Assembly: GCF_004331455.1 (NCBI RefSeq)
Contig: NZ_SJJR01000001.1
Coordinates: forward strand, 558,001 to 622,000
Origin: Micromonospora zingiberis
Lineage (GTDB): Bacteria; Actinomycetota; Actinomycetes; Mycobacteriales; Micromonosporaceae
Length of the DNA stretch: 64,000 bases
Direction: 5' to 3'
The notes below the pieces were generated by a model. It was given only the letters and a program-made list of their open reading frames with translations, ran no database searches and was not told the origin of the DNA. This document shows positions 7,816 to 16,091 of the stretch, piece by piece; the first letter of the stretch is position 1; every line of letters begins with the position of its first letter. The translations under genes were made by a program, and so were the position numbers.

Positions 7816-8511
7816 CTACACGGCGAGAGCCTCCCGGACGGTGCGTTCCGCGTCGCCGCCACCGTCGCCCGCGGAGGTGACCCGCCCGGACTCCAGTACG
7901 TGGTACCGGTCGGCCACCCGCAGCGCGAACCCGAGATGCTGCTCGACCAGCAGCACGCTGAAGCCCCGCTGCGCGATCAGCGCCACGATCCGCTCCTGGA
8001 TCTCGGCCACCACCGAGGGCTGGATCCCCTCGGTCGGTTCGTCGAGCATCAGCAACCGGGGCCGGGTGATCAGCGCTCGGGCGATGGCCAGTTGCTGGCG
8101 TTGCCCGCCGGAGAGCAGCCCGGCCCGGCGACGCAGCAGCGTACGCAGCGCCGGGAACAACTCCAGCACCTCGGCGGTGGCCGCCGCACCGTCCGGGCGC
8201 CCGTCGGCGACCAGGCGCAGGTTCTCCGCCGCGGTCAGGTGCGGAAAGCACTGCTGGCCCTGGGGGACGTACGCGATTCCCCGGGCGACCCGCTGGTGCG
8301 GGGCGAGCCGGGTGATGTCCTCGCCGTCCCACTCGACCTTACCGGCGCTGGGCCGCAGCAGCCCGGCGGCGACCCGCAGCAGCGTGGACTTGCCGGCCCC
8401 GTTGTGGCCGAGGACGGTGGCGACCCCGTCGCCGGGCACGGTGACGTCGACACCGTGCAGCACCCGGCTCCGCCCGTAACCGGCGTGCACGCCCCGGATG
8501 GTGAGCATCAT
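7816..8511 (-). CDS. urtE: Urea/amide ABC transporter ATP-binding subunit UrtE
   Basis: A 231-residue ABC ATPase of the LivF/UrtE type, with Walker A (GHNGAGKST), Q-loop (YVPQGQQCFPHLTAAEN), signature LSGGQRQQ, Walker B (LLMLDEPTEGIQP) and H-loop. TEGIQPS after Walker B is typical of UrtE. It powers inward transport together with UrtD at the cytoplasmic face of UrtBC. Two adjacent ATGs exist (8511 and 8508); the first overlaps the urtD stop as ATGATG and GGAGG lies just upstream, so ATG 8508 is equally possible. It is the last gene of the urt operon, and its stop abuts a gene remnant. Confidence 0.92.
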   Translation of the reverse strand: MMLTIRGVHAGYGRSRVLHGVDVTVPGDGVATVLGHNGAGKSTLLRVAAGLLRPSAGKVEWDGEDITRLAPHQRVARGIAYVPQGQQCFPHLTAAENLRLVADGRPDGAAATAEVLELFPALRTLLRRRAGLLSGGQRQQLAIARALITRPRLLMLDEPTEGIQPSVVAEIQERIVALIAQRGFSVLLVEQHLGFALRVADRYHVLESGRVTSAGDGGGDAERTVREALAV

Positions 8512-9281
8512 GCCTCCGTAGCCGTCGGGGCCGTCCCGGCGTCGACCGGGTGGCCGAGGTAGACCTCCTGCACGCGCGGGTCGGCCTGCACCTGCGCGAC
8601 GGTGCCCTCGCTGAGCACCTTCCCGGCGTGCAGCACGGTGACGGTACGCGCGAACCGGCGCAGGAAGTCCATGTCGTGCTCGATCACCACCACCGTTCGG
8701 TCGCGGCTGACCTGCTCCAGCAGTTGCCCGGTGGCGTCGCGTTCCTCGTGGCTCATCCCGGCCACCGGCTCGTCGAGCAGCAACAGCCGGGCGTCCTGCA
8801 CGAGCAGCATGCCGATCTCCAACCACTGCTTCTGGCCGTGCGCGAGGGTGCCGGCGAGTTGGTCGGCCCGGCTCGCCAGGCCGATGACCTCCAGGGCCTC
8901 GGCCACCTCGTCGGGCACGCCGTGCCGGCGACGCAGCAGCGTCGCCCAGCCGCGTCGGGCACCCGCCGCGATGTCGAGGTTCTGCAACACGGTAAGTTCC
9001 TCGAACACCGTCGAGGTCTGGAACGTGCGGCCGACGCCGAGGCGGCTGATCCGGTGCACCGGGCGACCGAGCAGTTCCCGGTCACCGAAGCGGACCGAGC
9101 CGGTGGCCTTGACCAGCCCGGTGACCGCGTCGACCAGGGTGGTCTTGCCGGCGCCGTTGGGGCCGATCAGAAAGCGGATGTCGCCCGGCGCCACGTCGAG
9201 GCTCACCCCGTCGACCGCGGTGAACCCGTCGAAGCTCACCCGCAGGTCTCGCACGTAGAGCCCGTGCAGTTGCTCGGTCAT
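8508..9281 (-). CDS. urtD: Urea/amide ABC transporter ATP-binding subunit UrtD
   Basis: A 257-residue ABC ATPase of the LivG/UrtD type: Walker A GPNGAGKTT, signature region LAHGQKQWLEIGM (the HGQKQWLEIGM form is characteristic of UrtD), Walker B LLLLDEPVAGMS and switch His in VIEHDMDF. It pairs with UrtE to energise the importer. ATG 9281 overlaps the urtC stop by one base. The longer open frame reaching 10064 is only the shadow of urtC. Confidence 0.92.
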   Translation of the reverse strand: MTEQLHGLYVRDLRVSFDGFTAVDGVSLDVAPGDIRFLIGPNGAGKTTLVDAVTGLVKATGSVRFGDRELLGRPVHRISRLGVGRTFQTSTVFEELTVLQNLDIAAGARRGWATLLRRRHGVPDEVAEALEVIGLASRADQLAGTLAHGQKQWLEIGMLLVQDARLLLLDEPVAGMSHEERDATGQLLEQVSRDRTVVVIEHDMDFLRRFARTVTVLHAGKVLSEGTVAQVQADPRVQEVYLGHPVDAGTAPTATEA

Positions 9282-10441
9282 CACGACGCCTCCGCTTCCG
9301 TTCGGCGTGACCGGCGCAGCCAGCCGGGCCGCCGCTCGCCGTCGCCGCGTCGGAGCAGACCGACCAGCGAGGCCAGGCCGCCGGGCAGGAACGCCACCAC
9401 CACCACGAACAGCAGCCCCTGCAGGTACGTCCAGGTGCCGGGGAAGCGTTCCGACAGGGCGGTACGGGCCCAGGCCACCGCCACCGCGCCGAGCACCGGC
9501 CCGAGCAGGGTGGCCCGCCCGCCGATGGCGACGCCGATGACGAACTCGATGGACGGGACGATCCCGATCATGGCCGGCGAGATGATGCCGACCGCCGGCA
9601 CGAAGAGCGCACCGGCCAGCCCGGCCATGCCGGCGGCGACCACGTACGCGACGAGCTTGACGGTGGCCGGGTCGTAGCCGAGGAAGCGCACCCGTTCCTC
9701 GCCGTCGCGGACCGCCACCAGCAGTTCGCCGTATCGGCTCTGCATCAGGTGCCGGGTCAGGGCCAGCAGCGCCAGCAGGGTGCCGGCGATGATGAAGTAG
9801 ACCATCCGCTGGTTGACCGGGTCGTCCAGGTCGTAGCCGAAGAAGCCCTGGATGTCGGTGAGTCCGTTGGTGCCGCCGGTGGTGCCCTGCTGGCCGATCA
9901 GCAGGATCACCATGGCGGCGGCGAGGGCCTGGCTGAGGATGGCGAAGTAGGCACCGCGTACCCGGCGTCGGAAGACCAGCGAGCCGAGCACGAACGCCAC
10001 CGCCATCGGCAGCAGCACCGTGGCGGGTAACGCGAACCATGGGCTGGCGAACGGCCGCCACCACAGTGGCAGCTCGTCGAGCTGCCCGTACAGCAGCATG
10101 AAGTCGGGCATGTTGCCGGGGCCCGCGTCGGCGAGCTTGAGGTGCATGGCCATCGCGTAGCCGCCGAGGCCGAAGAAGACGCCCTGACCGAGGGCGAGCA
10201 TGCCGCCGCGCCCCCAGGCCAGGCCGATACCGATCGCGACCATGGCCACGCAGAGGTACTTGGCCAGCAGGGAGAGCCGGAAGTCCGACAGGAGAAGCGG
10301 CGCCACGGCGAACAGCAGGGCGGCGCCGAAGGCGAACCCGGCGACAGCGCGGAAGCGGTGGCGCGACGGTCCGGCCGCCGGCTTGGCCGCAGGTGGCGTC
10401 GGATCGGCGGCGGTGACGGGGTCTCGGGCGACGGTGGTCAT
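9281..10441 (-). CDS. urtC: Urea/amide ABC transporter permease UrtC
   Basis: A 386-residue inner-membrane permease of the LivM/UrtC type with about ten hydrophobic segments and the family segment GMLALGQGVFFGLGGYAMAMHL. The late loop VRDGEERVRFLGYDPATVKL is the EAA-like contact for the ATPases. ATG 10441 is chosen because AGGAG sits seven bases upstream and the start overlaps the urtB stop by four bases; a GTG further upstream would overlap urtB more deeply. It forms the channel with UrtB. Confidence 0.92.
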   Translation of the reverse strand: MTTVARDPVTAADPTPPAAKPAAGPSRHRFRAVAGFAFGAALLFAVAPLLLSDFRLSLLAKYLCVAMVAIGIGLAWGRGGMLALGQGVFFGLGGYAMAMHLKLADAGPGNMPDFMLLYGQLDELPLWWRPFASPWFALPATVLLPMAVAFVLGSLVFRRRVRGAYFAILSQALAAAMVILLIGQQGTTGGTNGLTDIQGFFGYDLDDPVNQRMVYFIIAGTLLALLALTRHLMQSRYGELLVAVRDGEERVRFLGYDPATVKLVAYVVAAGMAGLAGALFVPAVGIISPAMIGIVPSIEFVIGVAIGGRATLLGPVLGAVAVAWARTALSERFPGTWTYLQGLLFVVVVAFLPGGLASLVGLLRRGDGERRPGWLRRSRRTEAEAS

Positions 10442-11325
10442 GCCAAACTCCTGGTACGCAGGGTGAACATGCCCTGGGGCCGCCACTGCAGGAACGCGAC
10501 GATGGCGACGAACACCATCACCTTGGCGACGCTGAGGGTGGTCAGGTACTCGCCGCTCGCCTGGAGCACGCCCAGCGCGAACGCGACGATCACGGTGCCC
10601 TTGAGCTGGCCGATCCCGCCGACCACGACGACCAGGAAGGCGTCGATGATCAGGTTGGTGCCCATGGTCGGGCCGATCGGGCCGAGCAGGGTGAGGGCGA
10701 CCCCGGCGATGCCGGCCAGGCCGGAGCCGATGAAGAAGGTCATCCGGTCGACCCGGGCGGTGGCGATGCCGGAGACGGCGGCCAGGTCGCGGTTCTGCAC
10801 CACGGCCCGGATCCGGCGACCCAACGGCGTCACCCGCAGCGCGACGGTCAACGCGACGACCGCGCCGCCGGCCAGGGCCAGGATGAACAGCCGGTTGTTG
10901 GCCACGGTGATCCCGCCGGGCAGCGCGATGTTGCCGGTGAGCAGTTCCGGGGCGCGGGTCTGCACGTTCGGACTGCCGAAGATGTCCCGGGCCAGCTGTT
11001 GCAGGATCAGCGACACGCCCCAGGTGACCAGCAGGGTGTCCAGCGGGCGGGCGTAGAGGCGACGGATCAGCAGGATCTCCAGCAGCACACCCATCGCGCC
11101 GGCCACCACGAAGGCCACCGGCAGGGCGATCAGCAGCGACCAGCCGGCCGCGGTGATGACCTGTTGCAGGACGAAGGTGGTGTAGGCGCCGGCCATGATG
11201 AACTCGCCGTGCGCCATGTTGATCACGCCCATCTGGCCGAAGGTGAGGGCCAGGCCGAGCGCGATGAGCAGCAGCACCGCTCCGATGCTGACGCCGGTGA
11301 AGAGTTGACCGATGAGAACTGTCAC
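10438..11325 (-). CDS. urtB: Urea/amide ABC transporter permease UrtB
   Basis: A 295-residue permease of the LivH/UrtB type with about eight membrane helices. The N-terminal region carries the typical FGQMGVINMAHGEFIMAGAY motif, and the C-terminal half has RVDRMTFFIGSGLAGIAGVA. Start GTG 11325 follows GGAG with eight bases spacing. It is separated from urtA by 85 bases that contain a stable stem-loop, so it is probably expressed at a lower level than urtA from the same promoter. It overlaps urtC by four bases. Confidence 0.93.
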   Translation of the reverse strand: MTVLIGQLFTGVSIGAVLLLIALGLALTFGQMGVINMAHGEFIMAGAYTTFVLQQVITAAGWSLLIALPVAFVVAGAMGVLLEILLIRRLYARPLDTLLVTWGVSLILQQLARDIFGSPNVQTRAPELLTGNIALPGGITVANNRLFILALAGGAVVALTVALRVTPLGRRIRAVVQNRDLAAVSGIATARVDRMTFFIGSGLAGIAGVALTLLGPIGPTMGTNLIIDAFLVVVVGGIGQLKGTVIVAFALGVLQASGEYLTTLSVAKVMVFVAIVAFLQWRPQGMFTLRTRSLA

Positions 11326-11356
11326 GGTGGGTACTCCGTACTGCTGGTGGGGTGCC

Positions 11357-11389
11357 GACCCGGGCGGGCCGTGCGGCGCCGCCCGGGTC
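11357..11389 (-). terminator. Stem-loop between urtA and urtB
   Basis: A perfect 11-bp inverted repeat (GACCCGGGCGG at 11357-11367, complement at 11379-11389) with an 11-base loop in the gap after urtA. Such intercistronic stems after binding-protein genes commonly act as partial terminators or 3'-end stabilisers that raise binding protein over permease; that use here is inferred. Confidence 0.7.
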
Positions 11390-11410
11390 GGGTTGTCCCA
11401 GGGCCTGCCG

Positions 11411-12655
11411 TCAGCTCAGGCCGCCGGCCCACGGGTAGCTCTTGAGGTACGGATCCGGCGTGATCGGCGCACCGGAGTTCCAGACCTCGGTGATCAGGCC
11501 GTCCGCGCCGACCTTGCCGACGCGGGCGGTCTTGGCGATGTGCTGGGTCGCGCCGTCCACGGTGACCAGTCCCTCGGGCGCCTCGAAGGTGATCCCGTCG
11601 GATGCCTGCCGGACCTTCTCCACGTCGAAGGCGCCGGCCTTCTCCACCATCGCCTTCCACAGGTAGACCGAGACGTACGCGGCCTCCATCGGGTCGCTGG
11701 TCGGCTTGTCCGCCCCGTACTTGGCCTTGTACGCGGCGACGAACTTCTCGTTGGCCGCGCCGGGGGTGGTCTGGTAGTAGTTCCAGGCGGTCAGCTGGCC
11801 CTCCAGGTACTGGGTGCCGATGCTCTTGACCTCCTCCTCGGCGATCGACACCGACACCACCGGCATGCTGGTCGCGGTCAGCCCGGCGGACTTGTACTCC
11901 TTGAAGAACGCCACGTTGCTGTCACCGTTGAGGGTGTTGAAGACCGCGTCCGCGCCGGAGGACTTCACCTTGTTGGTGATGGTGCCGAACTCGGTGGAGC
12001 CGAGCGGGGCGTAGTCCTCCCCCAGCACCTTCATTCCATTGGCCTCGGCGTACGCCTTGATGATTTTGTTCGCGGTCCGCGGGAAGACGTAGTCGGAACC
12101 GACCAGGTAGAGCGATTTGGCGCCCTGCGCCTTGAGGTAGTCCAGGCCGGGCACGATCTGCTGATTGGTCGTCGCACCGGTGTAGAAGATGTACGGCGAC
12201 TGCTCCAGGCCCTCGTACTGCACCGGGTAGAACAGCAGTGCCTTGTTCTTCTCGAACACCGGCTTTACGGCCTTTCGGCTGGCCGAGGTCCAGCAGCCGA
12301 AGACGGCCGCGACGCGGTCCTCGCGGATCAGTTTCTCGGCCTTCTCGGCGAAGGTCGGCCAGTCCGAGGCACCGTCCTCACCGACCGGTTGGATCTTCTT
12401 GCCGAGCACCCCGCCGGCCGCGTTGATCTCCTCGATCGCCAGCATGATCGAGTCGCGGACGGTCACCTCGCTGATGGCCATCGTGCCGGACAGGGAGTTG
12501 AGCAGGCCCACCTTGACGGTGTCGCCGGAGACGTCGGCGGTGACGCCGGCGGAGGTGTTCTGGTCGGTGGTCTTGCTGCCGCACGCGGCCAGTGCAGCCG
12601 CGGCGACCAGGGTCATGGCACCCGCCAGGATGCGGCGGCCCCGGAACAGTGTCAT
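11411..12655 (-). CDS. urtA: Urea/amide ABC transporter substrate-binding lipoprotein UrtA
   Basis: A 414-residue lipoprotein with a signal peptide ending in ALAAC (lipobox) and a periplasmic-binding-protein fold of the UrtA/FmdD branch: VKVGLLNSLSGTMAISE at the start of the domain, then VAAVFGCWTSASRKAVKPVFE and FYPVQYEGLEQSPYIFYTGA, stretches characteristic of urea- and short-amide-binding proteins. ATG 12655 is preferred over TTG 12658 because AGGGAG lies five bases before the ATG. It is the first gene of the urt operon, preceded by a 454-base gap with GlnR-like boxes. Urea is the most likely ligand given the linked urease operon. Confidence 0.93.
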   Translation of the reverse strand: MTLFRGRRILAGAMTLVAAAALAACGSKTTDQNTSAGVTADVSGDTVKVGLLNSLSGTMAISEVTVRDSIMLAIEEINAAGGVLGKKIQPVGEDGASDWPTFAEKAEKLIREDRVAAVFGCWTSASRKAVKPVFEKNKALLFYPVQYEGLEQSPYIFYTGATTNQQIVPGLDYLKAQGAKSLYLVGSDYVFPRTANKIIKAYAEANGMKVLGEDYAPLGSTEFGTITNKVKSSGADAVFNTLNGDSNVAFFKEYKSAGLTATSMPVVSVSIAEEEVKSIGTQYLEGQLTAWNYYQTTPGAANEKFVAAYKAKYGADKPTSDPMEAAYVSVYLWKAMVEKAGAFDVEKVRQASDGITFEAPEGLVTVDGATQHIAKTARVGKVGADGLITEVWNSGAPITPDPYLKSYPWAGGLS

Positions 12656-12854
12656 CAATTCTCCCTGCGTCGCATGTGAGGCGTGGAGTCAGTTGCCCGG
12701 GAACGATCGCCGGTCCCGGGTCGAGAGTGCTGATCTGCGGTTTACGGTGCGGTCCGTCGGAACATCGCGATGCCCGACGGGGCGGGTGGACGCCGGCCGG
12801 GCACCGATTCGAATATCGGGCAGGGAAAGCTTCGATCCGCTTCGTTGCGCGGAT

Positions 12855-12881
12855 GTTTCCCGATCCTCAATAGACTGTTTC
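12855..12881 (-). promoter_or_regulatory. GlnR-like box pair upstream of urtA
   Basis: On the reverse strand two GAAAC pentamers start exactly 22 bases apart (12881-12877 and 12859-12855), with TTGAG between them at the 11-base phase. The actinobacterial GlnR consensus is gTnAC-n6-GaAAC-n6-gTnAC-n6-GaAAC, so both GAAAC half-sites match perfectly and the intervening half-site only partly. It lies about 200 bases upstream of the urtA start, a plausible place for nitrogen control. Confidence 0.45.
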
Positions 12882-13037
12882 CACTGGCCGTAGTCGCGCA
12901 TGTCGAAGCGGGACGCGAAAATGCCGGCGCCCCGCCACGGAGATTCGGCGGAATGGCACCGGCACACAATTATCGGCCGCTGTGGGCACCGATTCGACCA
13001 CCCGTCGGGCGGGTGGCGATATCCGGCACACCGGCCG

Positions 13038-13059
13038 GATACTTCACGCAGGAAGTATC
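13038..13059. promoter_or_regulatory. 8-bp palindrome with 6-base spacer
   Basis: Perfect inverted repeat GATACTTC (13038-13045) - 6 bases - GAAGTATC (13052-13059), AT-rich against the surroundings. It sits 50 bases past the stop of the AmiC-like gene and about 390 bases upstream of urtA. It could be a regulator-binding site or a weak terminator; neither is proven. Confidence 0.4.
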
Positions 13060-13109
13060 TTAGGCGGCGGGCGGCCCGGCGTGTCAAGGCACGGCCGGGC
13101 CACCGAAGG

Positions 13110-14237
13110 TCACAGTTCGGCGAGGACGGTGAAATCCAGACCGTCGGCCTCGGCGAGGTAGATCCGCTGGCGGACGTGACGGCGCCGCAACCGCAGCTCA
13201 CCCCGGGGCCCGTCGTACGTCACCACGTCGGCCGTGGCCTCCACCGCCCGGACGTCCAGCGTGCCGGCCTTGGCGATCAGCGCGGCGAGCAGCATGACCC
13301 CCTCGTAACAGGACTCACCGAGACTGCCCAGCGGCGGCGCCTCCAACCCGAACCGGCGGCCGAACGCGCCGTGGAAGTCCAGGTTCTCCGGGGTGACCAG
13401 GCCGGCGAAGAAGCCGGCGGTGCTGAACAGCCGCCGGGTGTTGGTCGCACCGCTGGCCAGCAACATGTTCTCGTCCATCAACGTGCTCAACCGCAGGCAC
13501 CGCTGGTCCAGGCCGGACCGGGCGAACGCCCGGTTGAACCGCACCGCGTCCGCCCCGACCAGCAGCATCAGCACCGCGTCGGCGTCACTGCGCTCGATCC
13601 GGCGCAGCACCTCGGCGTACTGGTGGGTCTCCAGCGGCAGGAAGTGGTGCCCGACCACCCGGCCACCGCTGCGCAGCGCGTACCGGTACGCGGCCCGGGT
13701 GGTCCGGCGGGGCCAGACGTAGTCGTTGCCCACCACGAACCAGCGCCGCACCCCCAGGTCGGCGGCGAGCACCCGCATCGCCGGCCAGAGCTGCGCGTCC
13801 GGCGTCTCGCTGGTCAGGAAGACCCCTTCGGTACGCTCACCGCCCTCGTACAGCGCGGTGTAGACGTACGGCACCCGGTGCGCGATGCGCGGCGCCACCG
13901 CCTGACGTACCGAGGAGATGTGCCAGCCGGTGACACCCTGCACCGCACCGACCGACACCAGCGCCTCGACCTCGGCGGCCACCTCGGCCGGTGGCGCCCC
14001 GCCGTCGACCGGCACCAGCCGCAGCTCCCGGCCCAGCACCCCACCGCGACCGTTGACCTGCTCGACGGCGAGTTGGGCGCACAGCTCGCAGCTCGGGCCG
14101 AACATGCCGGCCGGCCCGCGCATCGGGTACACCAGCGCGATACTGACCACGCCCCGGTCGACGGTGAGCCAGGACGCCCCGGCGGCGACACTCTCCCCCG
14201 CCTGCGGGCGCCCGTACCCCGGTGCCGGCGCGGACAT
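13110..14237 (-). CDS. AmiC-like cytosolic amide/urea-binding protein
   Basis: A 375-residue type I periplasmic-binding fold protein related to UrtA and AmiC (VSIALVYPMRGPAGMFGPSCEL; GVTGWHISSVRQAV; VPYVYTALYEGGERTEGVFLTSETP). Unlike UrtA it has no signal peptide or lipobox, so it should stay in the cytosol, as does AmiC, the amide sensor of the Pseudomonas amidase operon. ATG 14237 is the first plausible start; no strong ribosome site decides it, and the frame extending to 14612 is an antisense shadow of the MarR gene. It is divergent from a MarR gene and lies just upstream of urt on the same strand. Proposed role: ligand sensor for the urea/amide system (inference); no AmiR-type partner is nearby. 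Confidence 0.78.
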   Translation of the reverse strand: MSAPAPGYGRPQAGESVAAGASWLTVDRGVVSIALVYPMRGPAGMFGPSCELCAQLAVEQVNGRGGVLGRELRLVPVDGGAPPAEVAAEVEALVSVGAVQGVTGWHISSVRQAVAPRIAHRVPYVYTALYEGGERTEGVFLTSETPDAQLWPAMRVLAADLGVRRWFVVGNDYVWPRRTTRAAYRYALRSGGRVVGHHFLPLETHQYAEVLRRIERSDADAVLMLLVGADAVRFNRAFARSGLDQRCLRLSTLMDENMLLASGATNTRRLFSTAGFFAGLVTPENLDFHGAFGRRFGLEAPPLGSLGESCYEGVMLLAALIAKAGTLDVRAVEATADVVTYDGPRGELRLRRRHVRQRIYLAEADGLDFTVLAEL

Positions 14238-14334
14238 GAACACATGGTGGCCGCCACCGATGGTGATGACCAGCCCTCCCCATCCAGCGGGACGTCTCGG
14301 TACGATGACCCGGCAACCGCAAGGCGGGAGTGCC

Positions 14335-14784
14335 ATGTCAGAGTTTCCCGGCTCCGCAGCCGACCTGCTGCCCCTGCTCACCCGCGCCGAGCGGCTGCTC
14401 GCGCGCCGGGTCGGCGGGCTACTCGCCGACGAGTCGCTCAGCATCGAGGCGTGGCGGGTGCTCTGCCTGCTCGCCGACGGCCTGGGCCACCCGATGAGCG
14501 AGGTGGCCACCGAGGCGTCCCTGCCGCCGGGCACCCTGACCAAACTGGTCGACCAGCTCGTCGACCGTAACCTGGTCTTCCGCCGGGTAGACCCGATCGA
14601 CCGCCGCCGCATCCGGGCCTACCTCACCACCCGTGGGCGCCACGAACACGAGCGCCTTTCCGCACTGATCCAGGCGGACCTGGCCGGGCTGACCGCGGTG
14701 GCCGACGCCGACCTGGCGGCGCTGCTCAGCGGCCTGATCGAGCGGTTCGACGCGGACCGTCGGCGAGCCCCGAGCCCGGCCTGA
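14335..14784 (+). CDS. MarR-family transcriptional regulator
   Basis: A 149-residue winged-helix protein of the MarR type: a helical N-terminus, a DNA-binding core (MSEVATEASLPPGTLTKLVDQLVDRNLV) and the wing motif VDPIDRRRIRAYLTTRGR. ATG 14335 follows AAGGCGGGAG. It is divergent from the AmiC-like gene with 97 bases between, so it may control that gene and its own expression, possibly also urt. The ligand is unknown. Confidence 0.88.
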   Translation: MSEFPGSAADLLPLLTRAERLLARRVGGLLADESLSIEAWRVLCLLADGLGHPMSEVATEASLPPGTLTKLVDQLVDRNLVFRRVDPIDRRRIRAYLTTRGRHEHERLSALIQADLAGLTAVADADLAALLSGLIERFDADRRRAPSPA

Positions 14785-14924
14785 CCTTCGAGCCCACGGT
14801 CGCGCTCGAATCGGGATCGGGTGGTCGCACCGCGACTGCGACACCACTCGATCCCGAAACGGGCACGATCTTCCACGTCGACCGTGCGACGGTTCCCGAA
14901 CTCCGCCGACCCGGCGGGCCCGGG

Positions 14925-15992
14925 TCAGCCGCCGTTGACGGGGCGGAACTGGGGGATGGAGTGGCGGGACCGGGCGGTGCGGTGGGTGATCGGGGCGATG
15001 GCGTCGAACATGGTCCGGCCGAGGGACGCGTGGGCCCGTACGGCGGGGTGGGTACCGCCGTAGTTGTCCAGGTCGCCCAGGGAGTCGGCGAAGAACGCGT
15101 AGGTCAGGGTCGGTGCGCCGGTGGGGTCGAACATGATGCCGACCTCGTGCCGGGCGGCGCCACGCGAGTCGTAGTCCGCGCCGTACTTGGTGGCGACCCG
15201 GCTGCGCTCGGCCGAGGACATGTCGCGGCGGATCCCGTCGTGGTAGCCGTTGATCCACCGCAGGATGCCGAGCAGGAAGTTGCACGACCGGGTGGACAGC
15301 AGGGTCTTGTTGGCCAGCCGCCACAGCAGGTCGTGGGTCTCCCGTGGGGTGGTGACGCCGAGGAAGAACCGGTTCGGGTTGGCCACCGGCTCCACCCGGG
15401 TGTGGGCGAAGCCCTTGGCCGCGAGGATCTGATTGATCTCCAGTGCCGGCACCACCCGGCCGCACATCCGTACGGCCGTGTTGTCGGAGACGAGCAGCAG
15501 GGCGGTGAGGAAGTTCGCCACCGTGACCTCGTCGCCCCAGACGGTCTGGAGGAAGTAGATCCCGCTGCCGCCGAGGATGATGTCGGCGGTGAGGTCGAGA
15601 CGCTGGTCGAGCCGCAGCTCACCCCGGTCGATCTTGTCCATGACGGCCACCGCGACCGCGAGCTTCTGCACGCTGTAGCCGTGCGTCACCCGGTCGGCGT
15701 CATCGTCCACGACCACACCGAGCGCGCCAGCGCTGTCGAGCATCGCGACGTGCGAGTGCCACACGCCACCGGCGGCCGCCTTCCGATGCTGGTACGCATG
15801 GCGGATCAGGCTCGACGCCGACCCGGTGCCGACGCCTGCCCCGGCGGCGGGGTCGGCCACGCCCGGTGCGGGATCCACGCCCGGTGCGGGATCCGCGCCC
15901 GGTGCGGCGGAGGCGCTACGCGGTGCCGCCACCAGTGCCGCCGTCGCCGCGCCGATTCCGATCGCGGCTCGCCGACTCAGCTGCTTGGCCAT
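14925..15992 (-). CDS. Exported class A beta-lactamase-like serine hydrolase
   Basis: A 355-residue protein with a Tat-type signal (SRRAAIGIG, hydrophobic helix, SASAA) and a repeated Pro/Gly/Ala segment (ADPAPGVDPAPG). The remainder is a beta-lactamase/transpeptidase-like domain. Visible motifs are SxxK as SVQK (active Ser), SDN as VSDNTA, and KYG in place of the usual KTG. All three are correctly ordered, so activity is likely, but antibiotic hydrolysis is not implied; many such actinomycete proteins act on cell wall peptides or are uncharacterised. ATG 15992 has AGGAG eight bases upstream. Confidence 0.8.
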   Translation of the reverse strand: MAKQLSRRAAIGIGAATAALVAAPRSASAAPGADPAPGVDPAPGVADPAAGAGVGTGSASSLIRHAYQHRKAAAGGVWHSHVAMLDSAGALGVVVDDDADRVTHGYSVQKLAVAVAVMDKIDRGELRLDQRLDLTADIILGGSGIYFLQTVWGDEVTVANFLTALLLVSDNTAVRMCGRVVPALEINQILAAKGFAHTRVEPVANPNRFFLGVTTPRETHDLLWRLANKTLLSTRSCNFLLGILRWINGYHDGIRRDMSSAERSRVATKYGADYDSRGAARHEVGIMFDPTGAPTLTYAFFADSLGDLDNYGGTHPAVRAHASLGRTMFDAIAPITHRTARSRHSIPQFRPVNGG

Positions 15993-16091
15993 TTGCCACA
16001 CTCCTGACTTTCGCGGTCAGACCGGCGGTTGCCGGCACCGGACACACGGTGCCATACCAACCCAACGCCCGCCCGGTCGTCCGATGTGGAT

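Larger units (their letters stand above)
12656..13109. other. 454-base regulatory gap between the AmiC-like gene and urtA
   Basis: I find no convincing gene here. It holds the urtA leader, a GlnR-like box pair (12855-12881) and an 8-bp palindrome (13038-13059). Open frames crossing it have no family signature and no ribosome site. Confidence 0.6.

Noticed and set aside
6431..8332. A 633-codon reverse open frame spanning the Rieske gene, the CBM2 remnant and urtE
   Set aside because: Only the 7500-7815 part is protein-like; the rest is antisense to the Rieske gene or out of frame in urtE. High GC keeps such frames open.
12689..13201. Reverse frame of 170 codons in the urtA upstream gap
   Set aside because: It overlaps the end of the AmiC-like gene, shows no family signature, and the gap contains regulatory-looking repeats.
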